This document shows positions 1 to 9,283 of a stretch of 64,000 nt of DNA, piece after piece; position 1 is the first letter of the stretch; each line of letters starts with the position of its first letter. Under the pieces are notes generated by a model, which did not search any database, was not told the DNA's origin, and saw nothing but the letters and a program-made list of their open reading frames with translations. Made by a program: the position numbers and the translations under genes. Source of the DNA: Dysgonomonas gadei ATCC BAA-286 (GTDB lineage: Bacteria > Bacteroidota > Bacteroidia > Bacteroidales > Dysgonomonadaceae); assembly GCF_000213555.1 (NCBI RefSeq), contig NZ_GL891982.1:271910-335909 (forward strand), in the 5' to 3' direction.

Positions 1-59
1 ATTTTTAGTTACAAGTTACTACGCCCTGTGAGCAGTTACGAGTTACGAGTCGGCTGACG

Positions 60-350
60 CACGTGGGGCTAAAGCATGAAGAGCCTCTGTCCTGTCGACG
101 CATCGCGATCCCGGCCTCGTCCCTCAGGCGGGGCACCCAATCCGCAAAGCGGAGGTGTAGGGCAAAATACGGTAGCTGCTATACTGGCCTGATAATCCGG
201 CTATAGATGATTCCGTATTATTTTGCCCCACCGGAGCTGCGGTTTTGGGTCGCCGGGGGATGCAGCCTTGATTTTTGTAACTTTTTATCAAGAAAAAGTT
301 AAGAAAAACAAGCCGGATGGTGCGTTAGAAAAAATCGAACAATTTTACAC
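60..350 (-). repeat. Structured intergenic repeat, copy A
   Basis: This stretch without a gene is GC-rich against its AT-rich surroundings and is homologous to copies B, C and D at 35.7, 57.0 and 57.5 kb. Read on the minus strand it has a T-rich 5' box at about 335-350 and a leader hairpin with 8-bp stem AACTTTTT/AAAAAGTT (279-300). It then has the outer motif CGGCGACCCAAAACC (241-255), a large inner hairpin (arms about 155-175 and 212-234) and the closing motif CGGATTGGGTGCCCC (130-144). The part below about 130 is a weakly conserved tail. No ORF is credible here. The function is unknown. It could be a non-autonomous mobile element or a structured RNA. Confidence 0.75.
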
Positions 351-401
351 TACAATAATCGCTTTAACAGCAAATTAGCACCAATAAGCAGATACAAAAA
401 A

Positions 402-433
402 ACAGAGTCACAAATTCTCACTTGCGACTCTGT
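402..433 (-). terminator. Rho-independent terminator of the S41 protease gene
   Basis: The stem ACAGAGTC/GACTCTGT is extended inward by CAA/TTG after an A-C mismatch. On the minus strand it is followed by a run of seven T. It starts 26 bases after the stop codon of the protease gene. Confidence 0.75.
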
Positions 434-458
434 AATTACAATGTATAGTAATTATTCT

Positions 459-3400
459 TTATTTTCCTTGCAACAGGACTTCCACTGCTTTTTCCAATTG
501 GCTGTCCTTGCCTTGTAATGTCGAAGCAGGATCATTATATATTTCAATATCCGGCTGCAATTCCTGATTTTCCAGATACTGCCCGCGCATATCTTTCACT
601 GCTACCTGCGGAATACCGAAAACAATACCCGGATCGATCTGTGATTCCCACCATACTGCGGTCATCGTTCCCGGAACAGGCGTTCCTATCAACTTACCTA
701 CTTTCAGTTCTTTATATAGCCACGGGAATCCATGCGCATTCGAATAATTATCTTCACACATCAATACGGCCGACGGTTTGGTCCATTTATTATACGGGTC
801 ACTGCCTATATATTGCCCGCGAGGCTCGAAACGCTGATATTCTTTCCCACTGAGGAGGGTAACCAGATCGTCGTGCAACCAGCCTCCACCATTGTGGCGC
901 GTATCTATCACTACAGCATCTTTGTTGCGGCAACGGCCCAGTAATTCGGAATATACTTCCCTGAAACTGTCGCTATTCATGCCACGCACATGTACATAAC
1001 CTATTCTTCCGTTCGATAGTTTATCTACCATCTGGCGACGTTGCTCTACCCAACGCTTATAAAGCAGGTTATTTTGTTCACCGTAAGAAACGGGTTTTAC
1101 CCATTCTTCTATCTCACTACCCGATTCGGATGTTTTAAATGTGAGTAGCACTTTTTTCCCGGCTTTTCCTACCAGCAAAGGATAATAATCCTGTCCCTTC
1201 ACTATCGGCTTGCCGTCTATCTTCAATATAACAGTCCCCTCTCCTATTTTCGTATTCGCATTGGTTAACGGTCCCTGATTAATGATTTCCTTAATCTTGA
1301 TACCATCTCCAAGATAGGCTTCATCGAAGAACGCTCCCAGAGAAGCTGTAGGCATCGGAGAACCCTGCCCGTAACTTCGTGCCCCGGTATGCGAGCCGTT
1401 CAGTTCACCCAGCATTTCCGACAACATTTCGGCAAAATCATTATTGTTATTGATATGAGGAAGGAAACGTTCATAAGCAGTTTTATATCCATCCCAATCC
1501 ACACCATGAAGGTCTGTTACATAAAACTTGTCTTTGACCTGCTTCCAGGCATGGTTGAAGATATAGCTGCGTTCCTCTTCGGGCTGATATTCAAACTGCG
1601 CGTTGATCTTGATAGGAGTCACGGTTCCGTTTTCCATATCTATTTTCTTCAGTTGGCCGCCTCCCAGCAACAGGATATTCTTCCCGATGCTGTCTGTATT
1701 CAGTTCGCCCGCTCCTGCTTCTTTTACCAATATCTTAGACGACTTATCTTTCAAGTCATACACCCACAAATCATAACCTTTCTCGAAACTGGTCAGGTAA
1801 TAAAGTTTATCACCCTTTTTATTGAGCATGGCATCTGCCAATGACGAAGAATTAGGAGTGAGGCGGATAATCCAGTCCCGTCTGTTATCCAGATTGAATT
1901 TCAGAGGTTTCACTTCTTTATCTTTCTTGTCGTCTTTTTTATCCTTCTTCCCCTTGCCGTCTTTCTTATCCTTATCTTTACCCTCTTCTTTTTTCTTATC
2001 TTTCTTTTCCAGCTCTTCTTGCAAAGCAAGTTCTTCTTTGCTCATCCTGAACTTGTCGTATGCTTCCCCGTCGAAGAACATGATATATGCATCCATGTAT
2101 GCACCCCAACTGCCATGACTGCGGTACCCGGCCCTGTCCGAGAACCAAATCATTGCTTTTCCGTCCTGCACAAAGCGTGGGTTAGCATCACTATATCCGC
2201 TCTCTGTCAGGTTGGTGAGTTCCCCACTGCCGTCCGCTTTTACCAAAGCGGCATCCGTACTATTCCAGCCTCCAATACCTATATATTGGGTCAAAAGCCA
2301 TTTACTATCCGGTGCCCACCTGAACCACTGGTCTCCATCGGCATACGAATAATTGAATTTACCATCCAGTATCGTCCGTATCTCTTTACTTGCCAGATTT
2401 AGCACACGCAAAGTCGTACGATTTTCGAGATATGCTATTTCTTTTCCATCAGGCGAATATAATGGCTGAAAAGAAGCAAGCGTGGAATTTGTCAGTTGTT
2501 CTTCTTTAAAATCCTTCGCATAAACGAAAGATTCGTCTTCTTTGTGTGTAAGTGTAGACTGATATACATTCCACAATCCGTTCCGCTCGGCAGCATACAA
2601 TACTGAACGTCCGTCCGGACTGAAAGATACATTGCGTTCCTGTTCCGGCGTATTAGTTATCCGTCTTGTAGTACCGTATTCCACTGAAGCAACAAACACG
2701 TCGCCGCGTATCACAAAGGCAACTTCCTTTCCACTCGGAGAAACGGCCATTTCTCTTGCTCCCGTAGAGAAGTTGATATATTTCAATTTATTTTCCTGAT
2801 TGTCCGTAGCAATCTGAATGTTCACCTTTTGAGGCTGCTGCCCCTCATTCATCGTATATATTTCACCGTCATACGAGAAACAAAGCTTTCCCTGTTTACT
2901 TGATGAAAGAAAGCGTACCGGATGTTTTTCCAGATTCGTAAGTTTTACAGGTGTAGATACGTTCAAACCACTTTTATAAATATTAAACGAGCCACTTTGC
3001 TCACTCAGGTAATAAAAGTTTTGTCCGTCCGCAGCCCAAACCGGATTACGGTCTTCCCCTCTGAAAGTCGTCAGTTTTTTATATGTTCTTTCACCACTCA
3101 AATCACACAACCATAAATCGCGTGTTATAGACGATTGGTGGTGCTTACGCCACGGGTCTTCATACCCTTTCCTGTCATGGTAAAGAATCTTCGTCCCGCT
3201 GGGATCGATAGACAGGTCTTCCATTGTCAGCGATGAGAATAGAGACGGACGCCCTCCCGATGTGTTAATCTCATAAATCTGAGCAAATAGCCCCGAAGGA
3301 AACTCTCCGTCTTTCACATCCTGTATGATACTGGCCGAATAAAGCAATCGTTCATTATCGCGGAAAGCGACCGGATATTCACCCGCAGAGTGTGTAGTCA

Positions 3401-3707
3401 GGCGTTGAGGTGCACCTCCTTCGGCCGACACAAGATATACATCAAGGCTACCCTCCCTGTCGGAGGAAAAGGCAATACTTTTACTATCGGGCGACCATAC
3501 AGGACGGGTATCGTATCCAGGATGAGTCGTGATCTGCATGGCACGACCTCCGGAAGCGGATACTTTATAAATATCTCCCTTATAACAAAACGCAATCTGA
3601 TTACCATCGGGCGATATAGTGCAATATCGCAGCCACAAAGGGGGCTCCTGCGCTTTCAATCCGACTATGAAAAAGAGGAAAAAAGCAGTGAATAAAAGTT
3701 TTCTCAT
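459..3707 (-). CDS. S41 family tricorn-like protease
   Basis: This is a secreted or periplasmic peptidase of 1082 residues. A signal peptide covers residues 1-20. Two WD40-like/PD40 beta-propeller regions follow (about 25-300 and 310-550) with repeated motifs such as SPDGKEVAFV and SPDSKWLLT. A very lysine-rich insert lies at about 560-600. A helical core, a PDZ domain (about 790-860) and an S41 catalytic domain complete it, with the probable nucleophile Ser989 in NYSNAHGFP. Tricorn-type proteases cut peptides into short fragments; in Bacteroidetes such proteins are usually exported. The gene has its own terminator and is separated from the upstream PUL by 340 bases, so it is probably a separate unit. 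The family is clear, the substrate is not. Confidence 0.9.
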   Translation of the reverse strand: MRKLLFTAFFLFFIVGLKAQEPPLWLRYCTISPDGNQIAFCYKGDIYKVSASGGRAMQITTHPGYDTRPVWSPDSKSIAFSSDREGSLDVYLVSAEGGAPQRLTTHSAGEYPVAFRDNERLLYSASIIQDVKDGEFPSGLFAQIYEINTSGGRPSLFSSLTMEDLSIDPSGTKILYHDRKGYEDPWRKHHQSSITRDLWLCDLSGERTYKKLTTFRGEDRNPVWAADGQNFYYLSEQSGSFNIYKSGLNVSTPVKLTNLEKHPVRFLSSSKQGKLCFSYDGEIYTMNEGQQPQKVNIQIATDNQENKLKYINFSTGAREMAVSPSGKEVAFVIRGDVFVASVEYGTTRRITNTPEQERNVSFSPDGRSVLYAAERNGLWNVYQSTLTHKEDESFVYAKDFKEEQLTNSTLASFQPLYSPDGKEIAYLENRTTLRVLNLASKEIRTILDGKFNYSYADGDQWFRWAPDSKWLLTQYIGIGGWNSTDAALVKADGSGELTNLTESGYSDANPRFVQDGKAMIWFSDRAGYRSHGSWGAYMDAYIMFFDGEAYDKFRMSKEELALQEELEKKDKKKEEGKDKDKKDGKGKKDKKDDKKDKEVKPLKFNLDNRRDWIIRLTPNSSSLADAMLNKKGDKLYYLTSFEKGYDLWVYDLKDKSSKILVKEAGAGELNTDSIGKNILLLGGGQLKKIDMENGTVTPIKINAQFEYQPEEERSYIFNHAWKQVKDKFYVTDLHGVDWDGYKTAYERFLPHINNNNDFAEMLSEMLGELNGSHTGARSYGQGSPMPTASLGAFFDEAYLGDGIKIKEIINQGPLTNANTKIGEGTVILKIDGKPIVKGQDYYPLLVGKAGKKVLLTFKTSESGSEIEEWVKPVSYGEQNNLLYKRWVEQRRQMVDKLSNGRIGYVHVRGMNSDSFREVYSELLGRCRNKDAVVIDTRHNGGGWLHDDLVTLLSGKEYQRFEPRGQYIGSDPYNKWTKPSAVLMCEDNYSNAHGFPWLYKELKVGKLIGTPVPGTMTAVWWESQIDPGIVFGIPQVAVKDMRGQYLENQELQPDIEIYNDPASTLQGKDSQLEKAVEVLLQGK

Positions 3708-3838
3708 AATATTTTAATTAAATAAGCAATAATAATCATTTAATTCTGTATCAACTAATTAAACCCAATAGAGATCATAGTATTGAAACAAAATAATAAG
3801 AACAATAAACCTGAATATTCTATATTTTAACGTATCAA

Positions 3839-3861
3839 ATATAGCTAGATACTAGCTATAT
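3839..3861. other. Perfect 10-bp hairpin upstream of the S41 protease gene
   Basis: ATATAGCTAG and CTAGCTATAT are perfectly inverted around the three bases ATA. The site lies about 130 bases upstream of the S41 start codon with no T-run beside it. That makes a dimeric operator or an RNA processing hairpin more likely than a terminator. Confidence 0.5.
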
Positions 3862-3916
3862 GACGAAAGAAAAGTGAAAATGTTACAAAAATTTATTCAG
3901 GATAGAATAAAAAAAT

Positions 3917-3945
3917 AAAAAGTGCCTTAATGAAAGACACTTTTT
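3917..3945 (-). terminator. Terminator after the GH95 gene
   Basis: The 8-bp stem AAAAAGTG/CACTTTTT continues as CTT/AAG after a C-A mismatch. On the minus strand it is followed by TATTTTTTTATT. It lies about 100 bases past the GH95 stop codon and probably ends the PUL transcript. Confidence 0.65.
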
Positions 3946-4047
3946 ATGGGTACAATGATATACCCAGGCGGATTATATTTCTCTATACGAAATCTACACT
4001 CTACTTTTTTACACTTATATAATTAACGCTATTAAAAAAAATGTATC

Positions 4048-6474
4048 TTATCTGTAATTCATTTCAAAACGCTGCCCTTTCTTTAAGGAAATGGTTACAT
4101 AAGTATAGTCGTTTTCGGTACTCATTTGCAAGCCTACATCTTTTGCTCCTTTCGGAAAAGAGATATTACCCTTAGTATTTACCAGTTTGAACGTAAATTT
4201 ATTATCCGTGGCAGCCTTAATCACTATATCCTGAACCTGCCCATCTTTCCATTTCAAATCTACTTCGCCACCGCCTCTTATGCATAGACCTTTGAAATAA
4301 CCCGTATTCCATTGCTGAGGTAAAGCCGGAAGCAATTCAATATATCCTTCATGGCTTTGAATAAGCATCTCGGCTATTCCCGCCCCTCCGGCTTCATTGC
4401 CATCGAAAATAAAAATGTCGTATGGCGCCCCGGCAATGCCTTCCGGTGAAATAGTCAAGAGATTCTCCCGGGTAAATTCACGCTGAAGTTGTACAACACT
4501 CTCATAAGCTTTCTTCGCATCGAATAAACGGGCATAGAGGCAAATCATATTGGCACGGCTCCACTCCACATCTTCCCAGTTTGGCGCAGCAAGGCGATAT
4601 TCGATTGTTTTACGGGCGGCATTGGCCAGACCGGGAGTCTTTACCGGGCTGATCTGGGCAAAAGGATACAGAGCCAGCAGATGTGTTGTATGACGGTGAT
4701 TAGGTTGCGCTTCTTCAAAATCTTCGAACCATTCCTGTATAGCACCATTTTTACCTATTATAATAGGTGGTAGTTTCTTTAATGCGATGCTCAGGCTATC
4801 CCTGAACTTGTCATCTACATTCAATATTTTCGATGCTTGGATACAAGATGCAAAAGCCTCATAAGCAAGCTGCCGGTCGCAGGCAGGCATTAAAGAAACC
4901 GATAGTTCATTGCCTTTGTATCTGAATGAGTTTTCGGGTGAGGTACTCGGTCCGGTCATCAGATAACCGTTTTTGGGGTCTTGTACCATATAGTCGAGTA
5001 AGAATTCCGCATTGCTTTTCAATATGGGATAAGCCTTGTTTCTTAAATAGTTCTCATCCATTGTATAGATATAATGCGTCCACAAATGAGATGCTATCCA
5101 TGTACCGGCAAGAGGAAACAGCCCCCAATTGACTCCCTGTCCCGAAGCAGTATATCCCCATACATTAGCTACAGTATTTGCAACCCATCCTCTTGCTCCG
5201 TATACATTTTTTGCTGTTTTTTGCCCATAAACGGAAAGGTCTTTGATATAATCGAACAGGGGTGTATTGCATTCATGCAAGTTACCGATATTAGACAGCC
5301 AGTAATTTTGCTGTGTATTGATATCCAGATGATAATCATTGGTCCAACCCATATTACAAGCCAGATTGTCGTTCCATATCCCTTGCAGGTTGGCAGGTAG
5401 CGGAGAATCTTCCCGTGATGCGGCAATCAGCAGATATCTTGCATACTGGAAGAACAATGCATCGAGACCTACATCTTCTTTTCCGGCTTTCACCCGCTCC
5501 CATCGCTTGTCGGTAGGCAGTTTATCGGCTTCGCTTTTGCCTAAAAATAAGTCTACTCTTTTAAAAAGATTTGAATAATCACTTACATGTTTATTTTTTA
5601 AACGATTATAATCCTGTGATAATGCTTTATTCACTGTTGCAAAACAATCTTCCTTATAATGTTTATTATTATAATCGGTCCGTAGATCGAGGATAATAGT
5701 AACAGATGTGGCGTCCGCTATACTAATTTTATTATTCGATGCGGAAACGTTTCCATCTTTGGCTGTCACTCCTACTTTCCCCATAAAGTCAACACCACCG
5801 GGGCCCTGCTTCGGAAAAGAGACTTTCCCTGAAAACTCAAGGCTGTTATCCACAGCTTTGATAACTGATTCACGCAGCATATCTAACGATACATCCAGAG
5901 TCAACGATTTAGCCTTATTGGCTGTCAGGCGAACGATGAACGCATTGTCGGGATTGCTGCAAAAATATTCCCTTGTATATAGTATATTACCAACCTTGAA
6001 TGAAACTGTATTAATGGCGTTTTCCAGATTCAACTCGCGCTTATAGCCTGATACTGCGCCAGCGGGATATTTAAAATCCAGCTTAAGATCCCCTGCCGGG
6101 ACATGTGACCCAAAAGAATGAGGCGTACCCGACATAAACTCGGAAACAACACGGTTACCCTTGGCATATTTCCCTTCAAAGAATAATTGCCTGATGTCAT
6201 TCAGCATTGTTTTACCCAATGGGCGCTCCTGAAATTTATCAGGTTGCCCCGACCACATCGTCACCTCATTAAGAGCGATAACTTCTTTTTCTATACCTCC
6301 AAATACCATTGCTCCTATACGCCCGTTACCCAGAGGCAGAGATTTCATCCATTCATCGGCCGGATTCTCATACCAAAGTATGTATGACCGGGCATTTTGC
6401 GAAAATACTGATTGACCGTTCGCTACTAGAACGATTAGTATTGATATTAATAATATAGTATAAGTCTTTTTCAT
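4048..6474 (-). CDS. GH95 glycosidase (alpha-L-fucosidase or alpha-L-galactosidase)
   Basis: This is an exported exo-glycosidase of 808 residues. The start at 6474 is preferred over an in-frame ATG at 6510 because it begins a standard signal peptide (MKKTYTILLISILIV, ending near SQN). The family is recognised from the N-terminal WYENPADEWMKSLPLGNGRIGAMVFGG-like region (about 30-57), HLDINTQQNYW (about 380-391, holding the asparagines that assist catalysis in GH95), and GPSTSPEN (Glu near 512, the probable general acid). GH95 enzymes invert alpha-1,2-L-fucosides; some remove alpha-L-galactose. It is the last enzyme of the leftward PUL, about 155 bases after the GH2 gene. Specificity cannot be read from the sequence. 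Confidence 0.9.
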   Translation of the reverse strand: MKKTYTILLISILIVLVANGQSVFSQNARSYILWYENPADEWMKSLPLGNGRIGAMVFGGIEKEVIALNEVTMWSGQPDKFQERPLGKTMLNDIRQLFFEGKYAKGNRVVSEFMSGTPHSFGSHVPAGDLKLDFKYPAGAVSGYKRELNLENAINTVSFKVGNILYTREYFCSNPDNAFIVRLTANKAKSLTLDVSLDMLRESVIKAVDNSLEFSGKVSFPKQGPGGVDFMGKVGVTAKDGNVSASNNKISIADATSVTIILDLRTDYNNKHYKEDCFATVNKALSQDYNRLKNKHVSDYSNLFKRVDLFLGKSEADKLPTDKRWERVKAGKEDVGLDALFFQYARYLLIAASREDSPLPANLQGIWNDNLACNMGWTNDYHLDINTQQNYWLSNIGNLHECNTPLFDYIKDLSVYGQKTAKNVYGARGWVANTVANVWGYTASGQGVNWGLFPLAGTWIASHLWTHYIYTMDENYLRNKAYPILKSNAEFLLDYMVQDPKNGYLMTGPSTSPENSFRYKGNELSVSLMPACDRQLAYEAFASCIQASKILNVDDKFRDSLSIALKKLPPIIIGKNGAIQEWFEDFEEAQPNHRHTTHLLALYPFAQISPVKTPGLANAARKTIEYRLAAPNWEDVEWSRANMICLYARLFDAKKAYESVVQLQREFTRENLLTISPEGIAGAPYDIFIFDGNEAGGAGIAEMLIQSHEGYIELLPALPQQWNTGYFKGLCIRGGGEVDLKWKDGQVQDIVIKAATDNKFTFKLVNTKGNISFPKGAKDVGLQMSTENDYTYVTISLKKGQRFEMNYR

Positions 6475-6630
6475 GATTTTAAATTCAATTAGCAAATCGG
6501 TAAGCAGCAAACAACTTGTTCTTTATATAATTTTCACTTATTGCTTACTGCTTATCCAATACATCAAAGCTGAAGGTACAGGTTTTATCCATATAGATAA
6601 AGTAAATTGCGTAAAAGTTCCTAACAGTAC

Positions 6631-9222
6631 CTAGAAACCATCTCTTAACGATACAACCTTCAACTGTTTTTCAAATTCGGGCCGGGACAAAGATGTTTTT
6701 ACTTTTACTACTGTTACTTGCCCCGGAAGGATATCAAAATAGTTATTCTCAAAGAAATTATCTATTCCTTCAACAGACATAAATACCGCACGGGCAAAAT
6801 TATCGGACGACAAGGATACCTCATAGCCTTCATTAACAGGTTTTACCGTTTTAGATATGTTTGCCTGAGGAAAATTTATGTTCTTCTGTTGCAGCAGGAA
6901 GTAGTTATTTTTATAAATATTTCCCTTATTATCCGTCAGTTCCGCATGAATTACCACATCATTTTTTGCCGTTCCTTTCAATAAATCATTTACAGAAGCG
7001 GTAAATACATTTTTACTTGTATTTTTGGGTATTGTTATATTTAATTTTCTGCTGTCAATAATATGGCCATCCAGTTTTATGATCTTTAAATTTAGGGTTC
7101 CCTTCGATTCGGTAAGCCTGTCCGATACAATATAGATATCCAGTTTATTATCTTTAGCAATGGGGGAAACCAGCACATCTTTATACGCTTCACGGGCAAA
7201 GTAATGCTGCGCCTTCCAACGCCCATAGTAATCCCGGCTCGACCATGAAGCCACAGGCCAGCAATCGTTGTGTTGCCAAAAAAGAGTACCCATACAATAA
7301 GGCATATTTCTACGGTGCGCTTCCATCGCTATCTTTATAGCATCGCCTTGCAACACCTGATTCATATAAAGAAATGATTCAAAATCTTTTGGCTTCTGAT
7401 ATTCGTTCAACAGGTATTCTTCTATCAGATTATTGGCATAAGTACCTGCCCGCTGATGCTCCATCATCACCTCTGATGTAATTGCCCAATCTTCTTTTTT
7501 AGGTGCGTATATCTTTACCGACTCAAATTCGGGAAATGACTGAAATCCATATTCGCTGAAGAACCGGCTTTTCTCTGTGTTATACTGGGCAATAGGATGT
7601 TTCCCATGCCATACACCCCAGTAATGCCTGTCGCCGTGCTTATCGTCACAGCCTTGTCCCGGCAAGCCGTAGGGAGAAGAAGGCCAGTAAAAAGACTCAG
7701 GAGCATATTGCGCTACCATATCGGGTAGTAATTTGTGAAACAGATCGGCATATTGTTTCCACATAATACGGGCATATTCGGGATTTTGTTTTGTATAATC
7801 TTCGCGGCGTCCCCATCCGAACCAACCGTCATAAGCCTCATTATTACCGCACCAAACAGAAATGGAAGGATGATTCCGTAAACGCTTAATGTTATCTATC
7901 GCTTCATATTTCACATTTTCGAGATACGCGCCTTCCGAAGGATACATACTGCACGCGAACATAAAATCCTGCCATACCATTATGCCGTTTTCGTCGCACA
8001 GGTCATAGAAATAGTCTTCTTCGTAAGTACCCCCACCCCATACCCGGAGCATATTCATATTTACATCTACGGCATCCTGTATTGTTTTCCTGTACTTTTC
8101 GCGGGTAACACGGGGAAGGAAGTTATCGGAGGGAATATAATTCGCACCTTTGGCAAACACAGGAACACCATTCAATACAAAATAAAATGAAGCTCCGTCT
8201 TTATCCGTTTCATTCACGACTTTAATAGAACGTATCCCTGTCCGTATATTTTTGGTATCAACGGTTGCCGACTTCAGGTCTATTATTGTCGTAAACTCGT
8301 ATAAATTGGGTTCTCCCAGTCCGTTACTCCACCACAAGCGGGGATTATCGATTGTAAAATCGACAGAAACGGTATTTATTCCTTTTTTCAGTTCCAAATC
8401 CTTTGTCCCATAAACCGTATTGTTATTTTTATCCTTTATTATTACTTTGACATCTGCTAAGTCCTTATCGGAAAGAAGTTCAGCGTGGGCCGTAATGCGG
8501 GCTGTTTTCGAACTGACTTCTTTCTGTTCTATAAATACATCTTCTATCTTCACATCATTCCAAGCCTCGAGATACACAGGACGCCAGATACCCGACGTTA
8601 CCAAACGAGGTCCCCAGTCCCAGCCATAATGGTATCCTGCCTTGCGTGCAAATGTACTGACTGTTTTATTGAAGATTCCACCCTGTTGGGACTGATCGGG
8701 TCCGGTCGGATACTGAAAAGGCAAAGCGTCCCATTTGGGAATATCTTCTTTGATCGGTGAGCGGAAAAGGACTTCCAGCTTATTATCCTTCCGCTTCACC
8801 TTGTCTTTAATGTCTACTTTCCATTCACGGAACATATTATCACCCTCAAGAATACTTTCTCCATTCAGATAAACATGTACATACGTATCCAGCCCCATAA
8901 AGTGCAGGCGGATATTTTCTCTACTGAATGTGTCATCATCCAGGTCGAAGTGAGTTTCATACATCCAGTCTTCCTTGTCTACCCATTGTACACTTCTTTC
9001 GTTCAATCTGTAAAACGGATCTTCAATTATCCCGTTCGCAATCAGGTCGGTATGGATTACACCTGGCACTGTTGCCGGATACCAGTTGTTTAACCGCCAC
9101 TGTCTGAATTTCCAACCCGAGTTGAGTTCTTTCTTTATGGGTATAGCCGATACCGGGTCACAAAATAATATGATCAATGCCAATAAGGTCAATTTGAGAG
9201 AATAATTTCTTAATAATTTCAT
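6631..9222 (-). CDS. GH2 beta-mannosidase
   Basis: The exported protein of 863 residues has a signal peptide at 1-26 (ending DPVSA). It has the GH2 order: an N-terminal jelly-roll with WYPATVPGVIHTDL, an immunoglobulin-like domain, then a TIM barrel. WCGNNE supplies the acid/base (Glu near 461) and SEYGFQSFP the nucleophile (Glu near 556). This form of both motifs is typical of beta-mannosidases rather than beta-galactosidases of the family. Its length agrees with known beta-mannosidases. It should remove beta-1,4-mannose from non-reducing ends in the periplasm. It lies 61 bases downstream of the GH36 gene and is probably in the same transcript. Confidence 0.9.
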   Translation of the reverse strand: MKLLRNYSLKLTLLALIILFCDPVSAIPIKKELNSGWKFRQWRLNNWYPATVPGVIHTDLIANGIIEDPFYRLNERSVQWVDKEDWMYETHFDLDDDTFSRENIRLHFMGLDTYVHVYLNGESILEGDNMFREWKVDIKDKVKRKDNKLEVLFRSPIKEDIPKWDALPFQYPTGPDQSQQGGIFNKTVSTFARKAGYHYGWDWGPRLVTSGIWRPVYLEAWNDVKIEDVFIEQKEVSSKTARITAHAELLSDKDLADVKVIIKDKNNNTVYGTKDLELKKGINTVSVDFTIDNPRLWWSNGLGEPNLYEFTTIIDLKSATVDTKNIRTGIRSIKVVNETDKDGASFYFVLNGVPVFAKGANYIPSDNFLPRVTREKYRKTIQDAVDVNMNMLRVWGGGTYEEDYFYDLCDENGIMVWQDFMFACSMYPSEGAYLENVKYEAIDNIKRLRNHPSISVWCGNNEAYDGWFGWGRREDYTKQNPEYARIMWKQYADLFHKLLPDMVAQYAPESFYWPSSPYGLPGQGCDDKHGDRHYWGVWHGKHPIAQYNTEKSRFFSEYGFQSFPEFESVKIYAPKKEDWAITSEVMMEHQRAGTYANNLIEEYLLNEYQKPKDFESFLYMNQVLQGDAIKIAMEAHRRNMPYCMGTLFWQHNDCWPVASWSSRDYYGRWKAQHYFAREAYKDVLVSPIAKDNKLDIYIVSDRLTESKGTLNLKIIKLDGHIIDSRKLNITIPKNTSKNVFTASVNDLLKGTAKNDVVIHAELTDNKGNIYKNNYFLLQQKNINFPQANISKTVKPVNEGYEVSLSSDNFARAVFMSVEGIDNFFENNYFDILPGQVTVVKVKTSLSRPEFEKQLKVVSLRDGF

Positions 9223-9283
9223 TTGAATTAATTTTCTATAAATTATGTTGAGTCAGGATAACAGGATTAACTTATGCAGATCC

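Larger units (their letters stand above)
3708..4047. other. Intergenic gap between the S41 protease and GH95 genes
   Basis: The gap of 340 AT-rich bases holds no ORF. It contains the perfect hairpin at 3839-3861 and the terminator-like hairpin at 3917-3945, described separately. I found no convincing Bacteroidetes promoter for the S41 gene. Confidence 0.6.

Noticed and set aside
1822..2118. Ser/Phe/Leu-rich ORF opposite the lysine-rich part of the S41 protease
   Set aside because: It is a shadow of the lysine-rich codons on the opposite strand, without a start context or homologous motif.
6475..6510. Upstream in-frame ATG of the GH95 gene
   Set aside because: It would bury the signal peptide behind 12 residues. 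The start at 6474 gives a standard signal peptide.
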